Origin: Rhizobium sp. Leaf371
GTDB taxonomy: Bacteria > Pseudomonadota > Alphaproteobacteria > Rhizobiales > Rhizobiaceae
Assembly (NCBI RefSeq): GCF_001424045.1
Contig: NZ_LMQB01000024.1
Span: 124,001 to 188,000 of the forward strand
Reading direction: 5' to 3'
Length of the DNA: 64,000 nt
In this document: piece after piece, positions 54,294-64,000 of the stretch
How positions within the stretch are numbered: the first letter of the stretch is position 1
Layout of the letters: each line of letters opens with the position of its first letter
Program-made: the position numbers and the translations under genes
Notes under the pieces: model-generated
Told to the model about the DNA's origin: nothing
Database searches by the model: none
What the model saw: only the letters and a program-made list of their open reading frames with translations

Positions 54294-55598
54294 CTATTCC
54301 AGAAGCGGCGACCAGGCCGGGTCGGAAGCAAAGCCCTGCGTGGCGACGCGCTGCTCGTTATAGCCCGTGAGGTCGATGGAATAGAGCTGCGGACCGCCGG
54401 CACCGGCATCCTGGCGGAAGAACATCAGCACGCGGCCGTTCGGCGCCCAGGTCGGGCCTTCATTGTGGAAGCCCGAGGTCAGGATACGCTCGCCCGAGCC
54501 GTCCGGCTTCATCACGCCGATCGAGAACTTGCCGCCCGACTGCTTGGTGAAGGCGATGAGGTCGCCGCGGGGCGACCAGACCGGCGTCGAATAGGAGCCG
54601 TCGCCGAACGAGATGCGCGTCTGGCCGGAGCCGTCCGCCCCCATGACGTAGAGCTGCTGACGGCCGCCGCGGTCGCTTTCGAACACGATGCGCGCACCGT
54701 CCGGCGAATAGGACGGCGAGGTATCGATGGCCGGCGTCGAGGTCAGGCGCGTCGTCGTGCGCGATCGCAGGTCCATCGTGTAGATATTGGCGTTGCCCTC
54801 CTGCTGGAGGCTCATGATGACGCGCTGGCCATCCGGCGAGAAGCGCGGCGCGAAGGTCATGCCGGGGAAGTTGCCGACCACCTCGCGCTGTCCGGTTTCC
54901 AGCTGCAGCAGGTAGACCCGCGGCTCCTGGCCCTCGAACGACATATAGGTGATTTCCTGGCGGCTCGGCGAGAAGCGCGGCGTCAGCACGATGTCGTTGG
55001 AATTGGTGATGGCGCGCGCATTGGCGCCGTCCTGGTCCATGATGGCGAGCTGGCGCTTGCGGGCCGTCTTCGGGCCGCTTTCGGCGACATAGACGACGCG
55101 GGTATCGAAATAGCCCTCTTCGCCGGTGATTTCCTTGTAGATCGCGTCCGCGATGATGTGGGCGAGACGGCGCCAGTTTTCCGGCTGGGTGAAATATTGC
55201 TGGCCGGTGATCTGGTTCTGCGCGGTGGCATCCCACAGGCGGAACTGGGCCTTCAGGCGGCCATCGCCCTCCTGCGTCACGCGGCCGGTGACGAGCGCCT
55301 GCACGTTGAGCACGCGCCAGTCTTCAAAGCGCGGCGGCGCATCCGGATTGGTGACCTTCTCGATGAAGGCCTTGCGATCGACCGGCGCGAACAGGCCCGA
55401 CCGTTTCAGGTCGGCCGCCACGACGTCCGAGATCTTCTGCCCCATCTCCCCTTGCAGGAAGTCGGTGATGGCGATCGGCAGCGGCTCGACATTGCCCCGG
55501 TTGATGTTGATCTCGACGCGCGCATGCGCCGGGCCGGTCGCAACAGCGACCAGACCCGTCAACGCGACGAAGAGCCGGAAAAAGGTGCGTCTAAGCAT
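54294..55598 (-). CDS. tolB: Tol-Pal system beta-propeller TolB
   Basis: 434 residues from [13 protein letters not shown]. Signal peptide to ~27 (GPAHARVEI, the new N-terminus). An N-terminal alpha/beta domain (~30-165) precedes a six-bladed WD40-like propeller with repeated SPDG and [16 protein letters not shown] units. TolB is the periplasmic link between TolA and Pal. Downstream of tolA as usual. The start is set by the signal peptide. Confidence 0.96.
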   Translation of the reverse strand: MLRRTFFRLFVALTGLVAVATGPAHARVEININRGNVEPLPIAITDFLQGEMGQKISDVVAADLKRSGLFAPVDRKAFIEKVTNPDAPPRFEDWRVLNVQALVTGRVTQEGDGRLKAQFRLWDATAQNQITGQQYFTQPENWRRLAHIIADAIYKEITGEEGYFDTRVVYVAESGPKTARKRQLAIMDQDGANARAITNSNDIVLTPRFSPSRQEITYMSFEGQEPRVYLLQLETGQREVVGNFPGMTFAPRFSPDGQRVIMSLQQEGNANIYTMDLRSRTTTRLTSTPAIDTSPSYSPDGARIVFESDRGGRQQLYVMGADGSGQTRISFGDGSYSTPVWSPRGDLIAFTKQSGGKFSIGVMKPDGSGERILTSGFHNEGPTWAPNGRVLMFFRQDAGAGGPQLYSIDLTGYNEQRVATQGFASDPAWSPLLE

Positions 55599-55694
55599 GA
55601 TTACGGAGCCTCTCAGCAGTCCATTCGGTATGATGACGGCCATCCCGCGAAGCGATGGCCGGTGTGATGTCGTTGGTGTTCGCAGAGCCGGCGG

Positions 55695-56807
55695 TCACAG
55701 CAGCATGTCCGACGGATCGAAGTGGATGACGACTTCCTGCCAGGAGTCGTATTTGTCGGCCGGCAGCTTGAACGGTGCGGAGCGGCGCACGGCGCGCGTG
55801 GCGCTGCCGATCATGGCGCGCTGCGAGGTGGGCGTGCCCCCCGTCGCTTCGACCTCGGGCTGGCCGACGATCTCGCCCTGGGGATCGAGCTGGATGGTGA
55901 CGGTGATCACCATGCCCTCGAGATCCGCCATGCCGGGGATGATCGACCAGTTCTTCTGGATCGCGCCCTTCAGCGCGTCCATCTCGCTCAGCGACAGCGT
56001 GTTGCCGGTCGTCGTCTTCTTGCCGCCGAGCGCTGCCTTGTCCTGCGAGCGCTTGGCGCCGCCACCCGACGAGTCCGTCTTGTTGAGGAGGGCTGCCACC
56101 TCGTCGGCGTTGAAGTCGCTTTCCTTCTGGGACGACGTCTTCTTCTGTTCCTTCGGCGCCGCATCCGTCTTGCGGTCGGGCGTCTTGGCGGTCTGGGCCG
56201 CGGCGGTCTGCTCCACCTTCGGGCGCGCGGTCGGGGCCGGCACGTTTTCCGGCAGGGCGGCGGCATCCGGGCTTTCGGCGGGCGTCTGCTCGGCCGGCGT
56301 CGGTGTCTGTTCGGGCGTCGGCTCGGCCTTCGCCTCGGGCTGCGGCTTCGGATCGGGCTTGGGGTCCGGCTTCACCTCTTCCTTGGGTTCGGGAAGGGCG
56401 GCGACCTCGGTGGCCGGTTCGGCCGGCGGCTTTTCGGACGGCTTGACCTCTTCCTTCACCGGGTCCGGCGACGGCGGCGCGTCCTCCGACTTCGGCGGGG
56501 CGGCGGAGGCCTGGTTTTCGATCGGCTTGGACACCGGCTTCGGCGGCGTCTTCATGTCGACGTCGTTGTCGCCGACATTTTCGGCCTCGGGCTTGGTCTG
56601 GGGTTTTTGCGAGGGCTTGGGCGCAGACTTCTCGGCCATCGGCGCCTTGAGGTCGCCCTGCTGGATCTGGCTCATCTCGCTGATGATTTCGACGGGCACG
56701 GACTCGACCGCCGCAACCTCGAGAGGCTTCGGACTGCCGAGCGACACCAGCGCCCAGGTGAGCACCAGTCCGTGAAGCACAGCGGAGGTGGCGATGCTGC
56801 CCTTCAT
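55695..56807 (-). CDS. tolA: TolA energy-transducing protein
   Basis: 370 residues. One N-terminal transmembrane helix (SAVLHGLVLTWALVSLGS), a long Pro/Lys/Glu/Ala-rich extended periplasmic region (~55-260), and a C-terminal TonB-like domain (LSEMDALKGAIQKNWSIIPG, with VTIQLDPQGEIVGQPEV and AVRRSAPFKLP). It spans the periplasm from TolQR to Pal/TolB. Eight bases separate it from tolR. Confidence 0.93.
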   Translation of the reverse strand: MKGSIATSAVLHGLVLTWALVSLGSPKPLEVAAVESVPVEIISEMSQIQQGDLKAPMAEKSAPKPSQKPQTKPEAENVGDNDVDMKTPPKPVSKPIENQASAAPPKSEDAPPSPDPVKEEVKPSEKPPAEPATEVAALPEPKEEVKPDPKPDPKPQPEAKAEPTPEQTPTPAEQTPAESPDAAALPENVPAPTARPKVEQTAAAQTAKTPDRKTDAAPKEQKKTSSQKESDFNADEVAALLNKTDSSGGGAKRSQDKAALGGKKTTTGNTLSLSEMDALKGAIQKNWSIIPGMADLEGMVITVTIQLDPQGEIVGQPEVEATGGTPTSQRAMIGSATRAVRRSAPFKLPADKYDSWQEVVIHFDPSDMLL

Positions 56808-56816
56808 GTCAAAGGC

Positions 56817-57272
56817 TCACTTGTCCGTTTCCTGGAGGGTCACGAGACCCAGGTTCTTGAAGCCGGCCGAGGAGATGCGCGCCATGACCTTCATGACCGT
56901 TCCATAGTCCGCATTGGTATCGCCGCGCACATAGATGCGCTCTTCGTAGCCGGTCTTGGCGATGGCCTCGAGCTTCGGCACGACCTCTTCGAGGGTGATG
57001 GGGCTTTCCTGCAGGAAGATCTCGCCGGCCGGGTTGACCGAGATCGTGATCGGCTGCGTATCGGAATTCAGCGCCTTGGCCTGGGTTTCCGGCAGGTCGA
57101 TCGGCACGCCGACGGTCATCATCGGTGCGGCCACCATGAAGATGATGAGCAGCACGAGCATGACGTCCACGAAGGGCGTCACGTTGATTTCGCTCATGAC
57201 GGCCTTGCCGCCGCGTCCACGCCCGCGGCGTCTGCCGCCCGAGCCCTTGGATCCGCCCACTGCCATACCCAT
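56817..57272 (-). CDS. tolR: TolR proton-channel protein
   Basis: 151 residues. A Gly/Arg-rich cytoplasmic head leads to the single helix [20 protein letters not shown], with the proton-carrying Asp in FVDVML, and a periplasmic domain ([20 protein letters not shown], with [17 protein letters not shown]). ExbD/TolR family. Confidence 0.96.
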   Translation of the reverse strand: MGMAVGGSKGSGGRRRGRGRGGKAVMSEINVTPFVDVMLVLLIIFMVAAPMMTVGVPIDLPETQAKALNSDTQPITISVNPAGEIFLQESPITLEEVVPKLEAIAKTGYEERIYVRGDTNADYGTVMKVMARISSAGFKNLGLVTLQETDK

Positions 57273-57293
57273 CGTCGCGGTCTCCGTCCGGTC

Positions 57294-58013
57294 TTATTGA
57301 GCCGCCTGGCGCGGCTGCAGCTTTTCGTCGATCTGACGCGACAGGATCGCGGAGAACTCGTCGGCAAAGCCTTCCATGCGGGAATTGATCTTGCCGGCAT
57401 CCGCCGTGAACTTGTTGTAGGCGATGACGGCGGGGATGGCGGCGAGAAGGCCGATGGCGGTGGCGAGCAGCGCTTCGGCGATCCCCGGCGCCACGACGGC
57501 CAGATTGGTGGACTTCGAGCCGGCAATGGCCTGGAACGACGTCATGATGCCGATGACGGTGCCGAACAGGCCGACGAACGGGCCGGCCGAGCCGATGGTG
57601 GCGAGCGAGCCGAGGCGCGCTTCGAGCGCTTCGGATTCGCGCGACAGCGTCACGTCCATGGCCCGGTCGATGCGCATCTGCAACCCGATCGGCGAGCGCG
57701 CGCCGCGCTCGAAACTCTTCTTCCACTCGCGCATGGCCGAGACGAAGATCGCCCCCATGCCGGAGGTCTGGCGATCCGACAGCGTGCGATAGAGCTCTTC
57801 CAGCGACTGGCCCGACCAGAACACCTGCTCGAAACTATCGAGCTGGCGACGGACGCGGGCATAGCGGATGGTCTTGTCGACCACGATCGCCCAGGTCCAG
57901 ACCGAGGCGGCCATGAGCCCGAGCATGACCAGCTTCACGACGAAGCCGGCCTCCATGAAAAGAGACCACAAGGTCACGTCCGTGGTCACAGCGGCCAATC
58001 CAGCCTGTTCCAT
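57294..58013 (-). CDS. tolQ: TolQ proton-channel protein
   Basis: 239 residues from [13 protein letters not shown]. Three transmembrane helices, the last two in [20 protein letters not shown] and the region [20 protein letters not shown], are the ExbB/TolQ channel signature. It forms the proton channel with TolR that powers TolA. First gene of tolQRAB. An 11-residue upstream extension is possible. A CtrA-like box lies ~215 bases upstream. Confidence 0.96.
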   Translation of the reverse strand: MEQAGLAAVTTDVTLWSLFMEAGFVVKLVMLGLMAASVWTWAIVVDKTIRYARVRRQLDSFEQVFWSGQSLEELYRTLSDRQTSGMGAIFVSAMREWKKSFERGARSPIGLQMRIDRAMDVTLSRESEALEARLGSLATIGSAGPFVGLFGTVIGIMTSFQAIAGSKSTNLAVVAPGIAEALLATAIGLLAAIPAVIAYNKFTADAGKINSRMEGFADEFSAILSRQIDEKLQPRQAAQ

Positions 58014-58227
58014 GCTTTCAAATCCCCGAATCCGGACGCCCGGCAAGAGCCATCACATGCTCGACGCCAGGTCGCTCAAACGTCATTGTTTTCAAGTTCG
58101 CCCCGGCAGCCCGCCGCCGATCGCACACGTGCAATCCAAGCTTCGGGCAAACCTTTCCCGCGTAATCTTGGTCAAAGGATGACGTGCAGTGCACAAAATC
58201 CCGTGGGTCGATAAGACATCATTATGG

Positions 58228-58242
58228 TTAAGGGAGTGTTAC
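58228..58242. promoter_or_regulatory. CtrA-like box upstream of tolQ
   Basis: TTAA-GGGAGTG-TTAC, seven of eight match and preceded by ATGG, between tolQ and the glycosyltransferase gene. Confidence 0.4.
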
Positions 58243-58279
58243 CGGGGGTCTGGCCACGGGCGGAAGAGACGGCCGGACG

Positions 58280-59320
58280 TCAGATATCCGCGCCGAGCGC
58301 GCGGAACAGCGTCCGATACTGCCCGGCGGCGGCGTCCCAGGAGAAATCCCGGGCGCGCCTGAGCCCGTCCGCCGCAAGCCGGGTCCGCAGGCCCTCGTCC
58401 CGCATCAACGCGACGATGCCCTCGGCGATCGCCGCATCGGACGCGGGATCGACGAGCAGGGCCGCGCCGCCTGCGATCTCGTCCGTGGCGGTGGCCGCGG
58501 CGGTCAGAACCGGCGTGTTGCAGGCCATCGCCTCGACGATCGGCAGGCCGAAGCCTTCATAGAGCGAGGGAAACAGAAAGGCCTCCGCCCCCGCCATCAG
58601 CGGCCCCATATGCGCCTCCGCGACATAGCCGATCAGCCGCGTGCGCGGCACATCGGGAAGGGCCTCGACATCGCCGAAGACATGCGCCCGGCCGAGATTT
58701 CCCGAGACGACGAGCGTGATATCGTCGGGCAGCGCCGCCTGCGCGATGGCCCAGGCCCGCAGCGTCGCGGCCAGGTTCTTGCGCCGGTCGGAGGTGGCCT
58801 GCAGCAGCAGGTAGCGCGCCGGCAGGTCGAGTGCGGCGCGGGTGGCGGCGATCTCGTGCAGCGCGTGCGGGCGGAAATGGCGGCTGACGCCGTTCGGGAT
58901 GACGTCGATACGGCTCTCGTCGATGCCAAGGGTCGCCGCGATCCGCGCGCGGGAGAAAGCCGAGACCGTGACGACGCGATCGACGCGCCTGACCAGCACC
59001 GGCAGGAGCGCCTTGTAGAACGCGGTGAACGAGCGGGAGAAGAATTCGGGCACATCCAGAAAGGCGACATCGTGGAGCGTGACGACCTGGCGCGCCTTCG
59101 ACACCGGCCCAGTGGCCGAGGGCGACCAGAGGAGATGGCCGCGGGCGCGCACCGGCAGCACGACCTGCTCCCAGGCATGCGCCTTCATGCCGCCGAGCGG
59201 GCGATCCGGCACGAGTTCGGTCATGGGCCCGAGGCGGGACGCGATTTCGGCGGCGACGCGCTGCTGTCCGCCCATGGCGAATTGCGTGACCCTGGCATTG
59301 ACGGCTATCTTCATCGACAT
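58280..59320 (-). CDS. GT4-family glycosyltransferase
   Basis: 346 residues, GT-B fold. The N-terminal VNARVTQFAMGGQQRVAAEI opens the acceptor half, and the donor half has LLLQATSDRRKNLAATLRAW and the E-x7-E motif EGFGLPIVE within FLFPSLYEGFGLPIVEAMAC. It probably adds a sugar to a surface glycan or lipid; donor and acceptor are unknown. GAGGGG precedes ATG. It sits between ybgC and tolQ, which are usually adjacent, so it looks like an insertion into that block. Confidence 0.88.
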   Translation of the reverse strand: MSMKIAVNARVTQFAMGGQQRVAAEIASRLGPMTELVPDRPLGGMKAHAWEQVVLPVRARGHLLWSPSATGPVSKARQVVTLHDVAFLDVPEFFSRSFTAFYKALLPVLVRRVDRVVTVSAFSRARIAATLGIDESRIDVIPNGVSRHFRPHALHEIAATRAALDLPARYLLLQATSDRRKNLAATLRAWAIAQAALPDDITLVVSGNLGRAHVFGDVEALPDVPRTRLIGYVAEAHMGPLMAGAEAFLFPSLYEGFGLPIVEAMACNTPVLTAAATATDEIAGGAALLVDPASDAAIAEGIVALMRDEGLRTRLAADGLRRARDFSWDAAAGQYRTLFRALGADI

Positions 59321-59455
59321 CCCCTCATGGCCCTCCCCCGTGTGCGGAGCGATCTAGCTGCGGCTGGACATGCCCTAGCATCGGCACGTGAAGCTTCGGT
59401 TAGCGTTGACGAGAGAGGGCGGACGGCGCGGGGCCGACCTTTGTCGAGGACCGCC

Positions 59456-59950
59456 TCAGGCGAGGAATTTTCGGGCCAGCGCGTCCGGCAGGCGGCGCGG
59501 ACGGCCGGCGGCGTTGATGACGGCGATGATGACCTTGGCGTCCATCAACAGGCGCCCGTCGCAGAGGATCTGCTGCACGAGCACCATCTTGGCGCCACCC
59601 GCCTTCTCCGTCACGGTCCGGATCTCCAGAATGTCGTCCATGCGGGCCGGAAGGCGGAAGTCGATCTCCATGCGGTGGACGACGAAGACGAGGCCTTCCG
59701 CGTCCGCCGTCAGCAGCGCCCGCTGCTCGACGCCGAGGCAGCGCAGATAGTCGGTGCGGCCGCGCTCGAGGAAATGCAGGTAGCGGGCGTGATAGACCAG
59801 GCCGGAAAAATCCGTGTCTTCGTAATAGACCCGCTGGCGGAGCGAATGCCCGTCTTCCGTCAGCCTACCCGCAATCGAGAAATCCACCGTGCCGTCGCCT
59901 CTTGCTGCCGTTATCGTCTCCGTTTGGCCGTTGTGGCGCAAAGACGCCAT
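59456..59950 (-). CDS. ybgC: acyl-CoA thioesterase YbgC
   Basis: 164 residues with a single hotdog fold. The catalytic segment is RVYYEDTDFSGLVYHARYLH, with the active Asp in EDTD, followed by FLERGRTDYLRCLG and FVVHRMEIDFRLPARMDD. YbgC acts on short or phospholipid-linked acyl-CoA and normally heads the tol-pal operon. Here it is separated from tolQ by the glycosyltransferase gene. The start is uncertain: ATG 59950 or 59959, neither with a good ribosome site. Confidence 0.9.
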   Translation of the reverse strand: MASLRHNGQTETITAARGDGTVDFSIAGRLTEDGHSLRQRVYYEDTDFSGLVYHARYLHFLERGRTDYLRCLGVEQRALLTADAEGLVFVVHRMEIDFRLPARMDDILEIRTVTEKAGGAKMVLVQQILCDGRLLMDAKVIIAVINAAGRPRRLPDALARKFLA

Positions 59951-60075
59951 CGCGACAAGCATTGAACAACTGTCATAATTTCTAATTACAGCGGGAGAGA
60001 CGCAAAATCCGTTCGAGAGGCGGGTTGCGGGCGGCCGGACGAACCGGGACACCAAACTCTCTAGGAGGCGACGTC

Positions 60076-61292
<1,217 letters not shown>

Positions 61293-61296
<4 letters not shown>

Positions 61297-62135
61297 GCGG
61301 GGGGGCTGCCCACGCCTATGTCACGCTGGTGACCAATGCGGACTACGCCATGGGCGCAAAGGCGCTGTGCCGCTCGATCCGCCGCACCGGCACGCGCGCC
61401 GACATCGTGGTGCTGCACACGCCCGCGGTCTCGGCCGGGATGCTGGCAGCGCTTGCCGCCTTCGATGTGCGGCTGATCGAAACCGGGCTTCTGCCGCTGT
61501 CGGACGCCTTCGACGAGCGGCACGCGCGGCGCAACGTCCATGCCGCGGCACCCTTCACCAAGGGGCGCAAGCCGGCCTTTCATTCGCCGCTCGACAATTT
61601 CTGCAAGCTGCGCCTCTGGCAGCTGACGGACTACGAGCGCTGCGTCTTCATCGACGCAGATGCGCTGGTGCTGCGAAACATCGACCGGCTGTTTGCCTAT
61701 CCCGAATTCTGCGCCGCGCCGAACGTCTATGAGAGCCTGGCCGATTTCCACCGGATGAACTCCGGCGTCTTCGTGGCCACGCCATCGGAGGAGACGTTTC
61801 AAGCCATGCTGCAGCGGCTGGACGGGCCCCACGCCTTCTGGCCGCGCACCGACCAGAGTTTTCTCCAGGCCTTCTTTCCCGACTGGCACGGCCTGCCGGT
61901 GACGATGAACATGCTGCAATATGTCTGGTTCGCGCTGCCCGCGCTCTGGGACTGGCCGTCCATCGGCGTGCTGCACTACCAGTATGAAAAGCCGTGGGAG
62001 GCGGATCATCCGAAGGCCGAGGCGCTGAGACCGCTGATCGACCTCTGGCAGGCTTTCCATGACGGCACCGACATTCCCGACATCGCAAGCCTTCCCGGTC
62101 CGGATCTTTCCGACCGGGACACGAAGGCGGGCTGA
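61293..62135 (+). CDS. sqdD: GT8-type glycosyltransferase, SqdD-like
   Basis: 280 residues, GT8 (glycogenin-like). VTLVTNADYAMGAKALCRSI opens the fold, the DxD metal site is in CVFIDADALVLRNIDRLF, and FHRMNSGVFVATPS and GVLHYQYEKPW follow. In sqdBDC operons SqdD is the glycosyltransferase for sulfoquinovose transfer. The start overlaps the sqdB stop by four bases (ATGA). Confidence 0.88.
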
Positions 62136-63070
62136 TGCGGGTGCTGGTCTCGGGCGCGAGCGGGATCGTCGGCCGCTTCGTGGTGGAGCATTTGTTGGCC
62201 CACGGCCATGAGGTGGTGGCGGGCGTCCGGGCCGTGACAAGCGCCCCGCCCGTCTTACAGACCTCATTCTCGCGACAGGTCAAGACCGTTCCGCTGTCGC
62301 TCGACCCCGCGGCGGCGGCGCCGGATTTCGGCGGGATCGACGCCTTCGTCCACGCCGCGTTCCAGCATGTGCCCGGAAGATATCGCGGCGGAGAGGGCGA
62401 CGACCCCGAGGGTTTCCGGCGTGCCAATCTCGAGGGCTCGCTGGCTCTGTTTGCGGCCGCGCGCAAAGCGGGCGTGCGGCGCTGCGTCTTCCTGTCAAGC
62501 CGCGCCGTCTATGGCCGCCCGCCGGACGGCAAGCTGCTGACGGAGGAGAGGGAGCCGGCGCCCGAAAGCCTCTACGGCCTCGTCAAGTGGGAGACGGAGC
62601 AGGCACTGGCCGCCATGGACGGGGAGGATTTCGTCACGACAAGCGTCCGCGCCACGGGCGTCTACGGCCTGTTGCCCGGCCTGCCACACAAATGGGAAAC
62701 TCTCGCGCGCGACTATCTCTCCGGCCGGCCGATCGCGGATCGCGTGGGGACCGAAATTCATGGCGACGACCTCGCCGCCGCCATCCTGCTGCTGCTGACC
62801 GCCGACGCCTCCCTCGTCGCAGGCCGCTCGTTCAACGCCTCGGACCTGCTGACGAGCCACCATGAGATCCTTTCGGAACTCCAGCAGGCGACGACCTGCA
62901 TCCACCCGCTGCCCGACCCGGCCGACCTCTCCGGCTTCGCCCGGATGGACACGATGCGACTGCGATCTCTCGGCTGGACCCCCGGCGGCACGAAGCGCCT
63001 GCGCGCCGACATCGCATCGCTTGCCGATCGCCTCGCCAGCGGAGATGCACTCTCACAAACTGCTAACTGA
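62135..63070 (+). CDS. sqdC: NAD-dependent epimerase/reductase, SqdC-like
   Basis: 311 residues, extended short-chain dehydrogenase. The NAD motif is MRVLVSGASGIVGRFVVEHL; CVFLSSRAVYGRPP and the catalytic YGLVKWETEQ are present. In sulfolipid operons SqdC is a reductase-like protein acting after SqdD. The start overlaps the sqdD stop as TGATG. Assigned mainly from operon position, because sequence alone says only epimerase family. Confidence 0.78.
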   Translation: MRVLVSGASGIVGRFVVEHLLAHGHEVVAGVRAVTSAPPVLQTSFSRQVKTVPLSLDPAAAAPDFGGIDAFVHAAFQHVPGRYRGGEGDDPEGFRRANLEGSLALFAAARKAGVRRCVFLSSRAVYGRPPDGKLLTEEREPAPESLYGLVKWETEQALAAMDGEDFVTTSVRATGVYGLLPGLPHKWETLARDYLSGRPIADRVGTEIHGDDLAAAILLLLTADASLVAGRSFNASDLLTSHHEILSELQQATTCIHPLPDPADLSGFARMDTMRLRSLGWTPGGTKRLRADIASLADRLASGDALSQTAN

Positions 63071-63095
63071 CGACCGACGACTCACAACTTGCCGC

Positions 63096-63410
63096 TCACG
63101 TCTCAAGCTTTTCCTTCTGCTTCTCCACCCAATCCCGTCCCGCGTCGCCGCCCCAGAGCAGCCAGGCGATGTAGCCGGCGGACGGATTGTCGTCGTCGCC
63201 GAAATTCTTGGCGCGCTTGTCGACCTTGTGGCGGGAAAAGTAGCTCGACATGCGCTTGATCGTGTCGGGCGAAAGATGGGTGCGGTTCTTGAGGTCGCGG
63301 GCGCGGGCGACGCCGATCTGCGTGCCGCCGCGCTTGAATTTTTCGCGCAGCGTCAGGCCCTTCTCGGCTTGCCTGGCGACGGCGACCGGCGGAACATGAT
63401 CGCCGGCCAT
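63096..63410 (-). CDS. small basic protein of unknown function (DUF3175-like)
   Basis: 104 residues from MAGDHVPPVAVARQ. It contains TQIGVARARDLKNRTHLSPD, TIKRMSSYFSRHKVDKRAKN and AGYIAWLLWGGDAGRDWVEK, a pattern seen in rhizobial genomes and phage-related proteins, function unknown to me. The start ATG overlaps the upstream stop as TGATG. It ends 25 bases from the convergent sqdC stop. Confidence 0.72.
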   Translation of the reverse strand: MAGDHVPPVAVARQAEKGLTLREKFKRGGTQIGVARARDLKNRTHLSPDTIKRMSSYFSRHKVDKRAKNFGDDDNPSAGYIAWLLWGGDAGRDWVEKQKEKLET

Positions 63411-63625
63411 CAGTGCGCACTCAGTTCCGAATGGCTCTTGAGCACATGCGCGCCATCCTCCTGGCTGATGAGATAGGCCGGTTCGTCGGTCGAGGCCTTG
63501 CGCTTGATCTTGTGGCCCTTGATCGTGCGTTCGACATCCTCGGTGAAGCTCTCGTCCACCTTGCCTTCTGCCGTGCCCTGCCCCCATTTCCAGGAAACGG
63601 TGGTGCCCTTCGTAAATTTCTTCAT
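63410..63625 (-). CDS. DUF2945 / HVA1-type TUDOR-like protein
   Basis: 71 residues. MKKFTKGTTVSWKWGQGTAE, then VDESFTEDVERTIKGHKIKR and PAYLISQEDGAHVLKSHSEL match the hypervirulence-associated (DUF2945) TUDOR-like family. GAGGAG lies six to seven bases before ATG. It is coupled to the following gene. Confidence 0.88.
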   Translation of the reverse strand: MKKFTKGTTVSWKWGQGTAEGKVDESFTEDVERTIKGHKIKRKASTDEPAYLISQEDGAHVLKSHSELSAH

Positions 63626-63690
63626 CGCTCGCTCCTCTGACGCGACGGTCGGTCGCTTGGACGAAATGCGCGCGCGGGAAACCGGTTCCG

Positions 63691-64000
63691 TCAGTCGCGG
63701 TCGAGATTGCCATCGTGCCAGACGACGTGCCGGCTGGTCTCGGGCAGCGCCTCGATCTCCTCGGCGATGAAATAGGGCGGGATGTCGAGCGCGCGGAGCG
63801 CGGCGACGGTGGCGGGCACCCATTTGAATTCGAGATCGTTCTTGCCGTCGCGGTTGCGATGCACGATCTCGCTCGCGTGGAAGGGAAAGACCGGCGGCAC
63901 CGTCATCAGATAGTAAAAGCCGATCTCGTGATAGTCGCGCGCCTCGTAGCGGAAGAAGTTCTCGACCGTCCACAAAAGCCGCCCCACCGCGACATCGACG
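63691..64000 (-). CDS. NUDIX hydrolase, C-terminal part (5' end outside window)
   Basis: The frame is open to the right edge and ends at 63691; about 103 C-terminal residues are visible. VAVGRLLWTVENFFRYEARD, YHEIGFYYLM and ALDIPPYFIAEEIEALP resemble the C-terminal half of cytosolic NUDIX hydrolases. The Nudix box itself lies outside. The apparent GTG at 63987 is internal. Confidence 0.75.
   Translation of the reverse strand, partial: VDVAVGRLLWTVENFFRYEARDYHEIGFYYLMTVPPVFPFHASEIVHRNRDGKNDLEFKWVPATVAALRALDIPPYFIAEEIEALPETSRHVVWHDGNLDRD

Noticed and set aside
55722-58214. Long plus-strand frame opposite tolA-tolR-tolQ
   Set aside because: A His/Arg/Gly-rich shadow of three well-identified genes.
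63096-63713. Single 205-residue minus-strand gene
   Set aside because: Its first 100 codons are an out-of-frame reading of the DUF2945 gene. Two coupled genes (63410-63625 and 63096-63410) explain the sequence better.

Overview
The window is chromosomal DNA of a GC-rich alphaproteobacterium, most likely a member of the Rhizobiaceae (Rhizobium, Agrobacterium, Ensifer or Shinella type). The evidence is the chpT / receiver / ctrA / fliJ / sciP block, a serC-serA and purA region, a tol-pal-cpoB-tilS-ftsH-glmM block, a sulfolipid sqdBDC-type operon, Omp25/31-like beta-barrels, and rhizobial-type palindromic intergenic repeats. The genus cannot be fixed from the sequence alone.

Layout. 1-4.7 kb: cell-cycle control. 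It holds the 3' end of chpT, a degenerate single-domain receiver, ctrA, a FliJ-like gene, sciP and a LuxR-type regulator. 4.8-6.3 kb: mnmA and a tRNA-Met(CAT) gene. 6.29-23.34 kb: a compact integrated phage-like element in the 3' end of the tRNA, bounded by a 14-bp direct repeat. It carries a large serine recombinase, a ribbon-helix-helix protein, a membrane protein, tape measure, both terminase subunits, head-tail joining proteins, HNH nuclease, XRE protein, tail chaperones, tail tube, HK97 capsid, protease, portal and a winged-helix protein. No lysis, tail-tip, fibre or recognisable cI repressor gene is visible. 23.5-34.9 kb: a diguanylate cyclase, a stretch of apparently decayed DNA, an FMN reductase, a chemoreceptor and a series of envelope or hypothetical genes. 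34.9-43.9 kb: a very large Pro/Glu/Ala-rich membrane protein, purA, an EamA transporter, serA and serC. 44-46.3 kb: two outer-membrane barrel paralogues. 46.5-58 kb: glmM, ftsH, tilS, cpoB, pal, tolB, tolA, tolR and tolQ, all on the minus strand. 58.3-64 kb: a GT4 glycosyltransferase, ybgC, the divergent sqdB-sqdD-sqdC operon, two small coupled genes and the 3' part of a NUDIX hydrolase.

How it fits together. ChpT, CtrA and SciP form the output end of the alphaproteobacterial CtrA phosphorelay. Two exact TTAA-N7-TTAA CtrA boxes lie about 85 bp upstream of the two outer-membrane barrel genes, and one-mismatch boxes lie upstream of sciP, tolQ, pal and the chemoreceptor, so part of the window may belong to the CtrA regulon. 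SerC and SerA are two consecutive steps of serine synthesis. The Tol-Pal genes form the envelope-constriction machine. SqdB, SqdD and SqdC make the sulfolipid SQDG.

The most unusual item is the 17-kb element. Its genes are tightly coupled and show no frameshifts, yet it lacks tail-tip and lysis genes. Its recombinase reading frame ends inside the host tRNA gene, so excision would replace the last ten residues with a different tail of about 23 residues.
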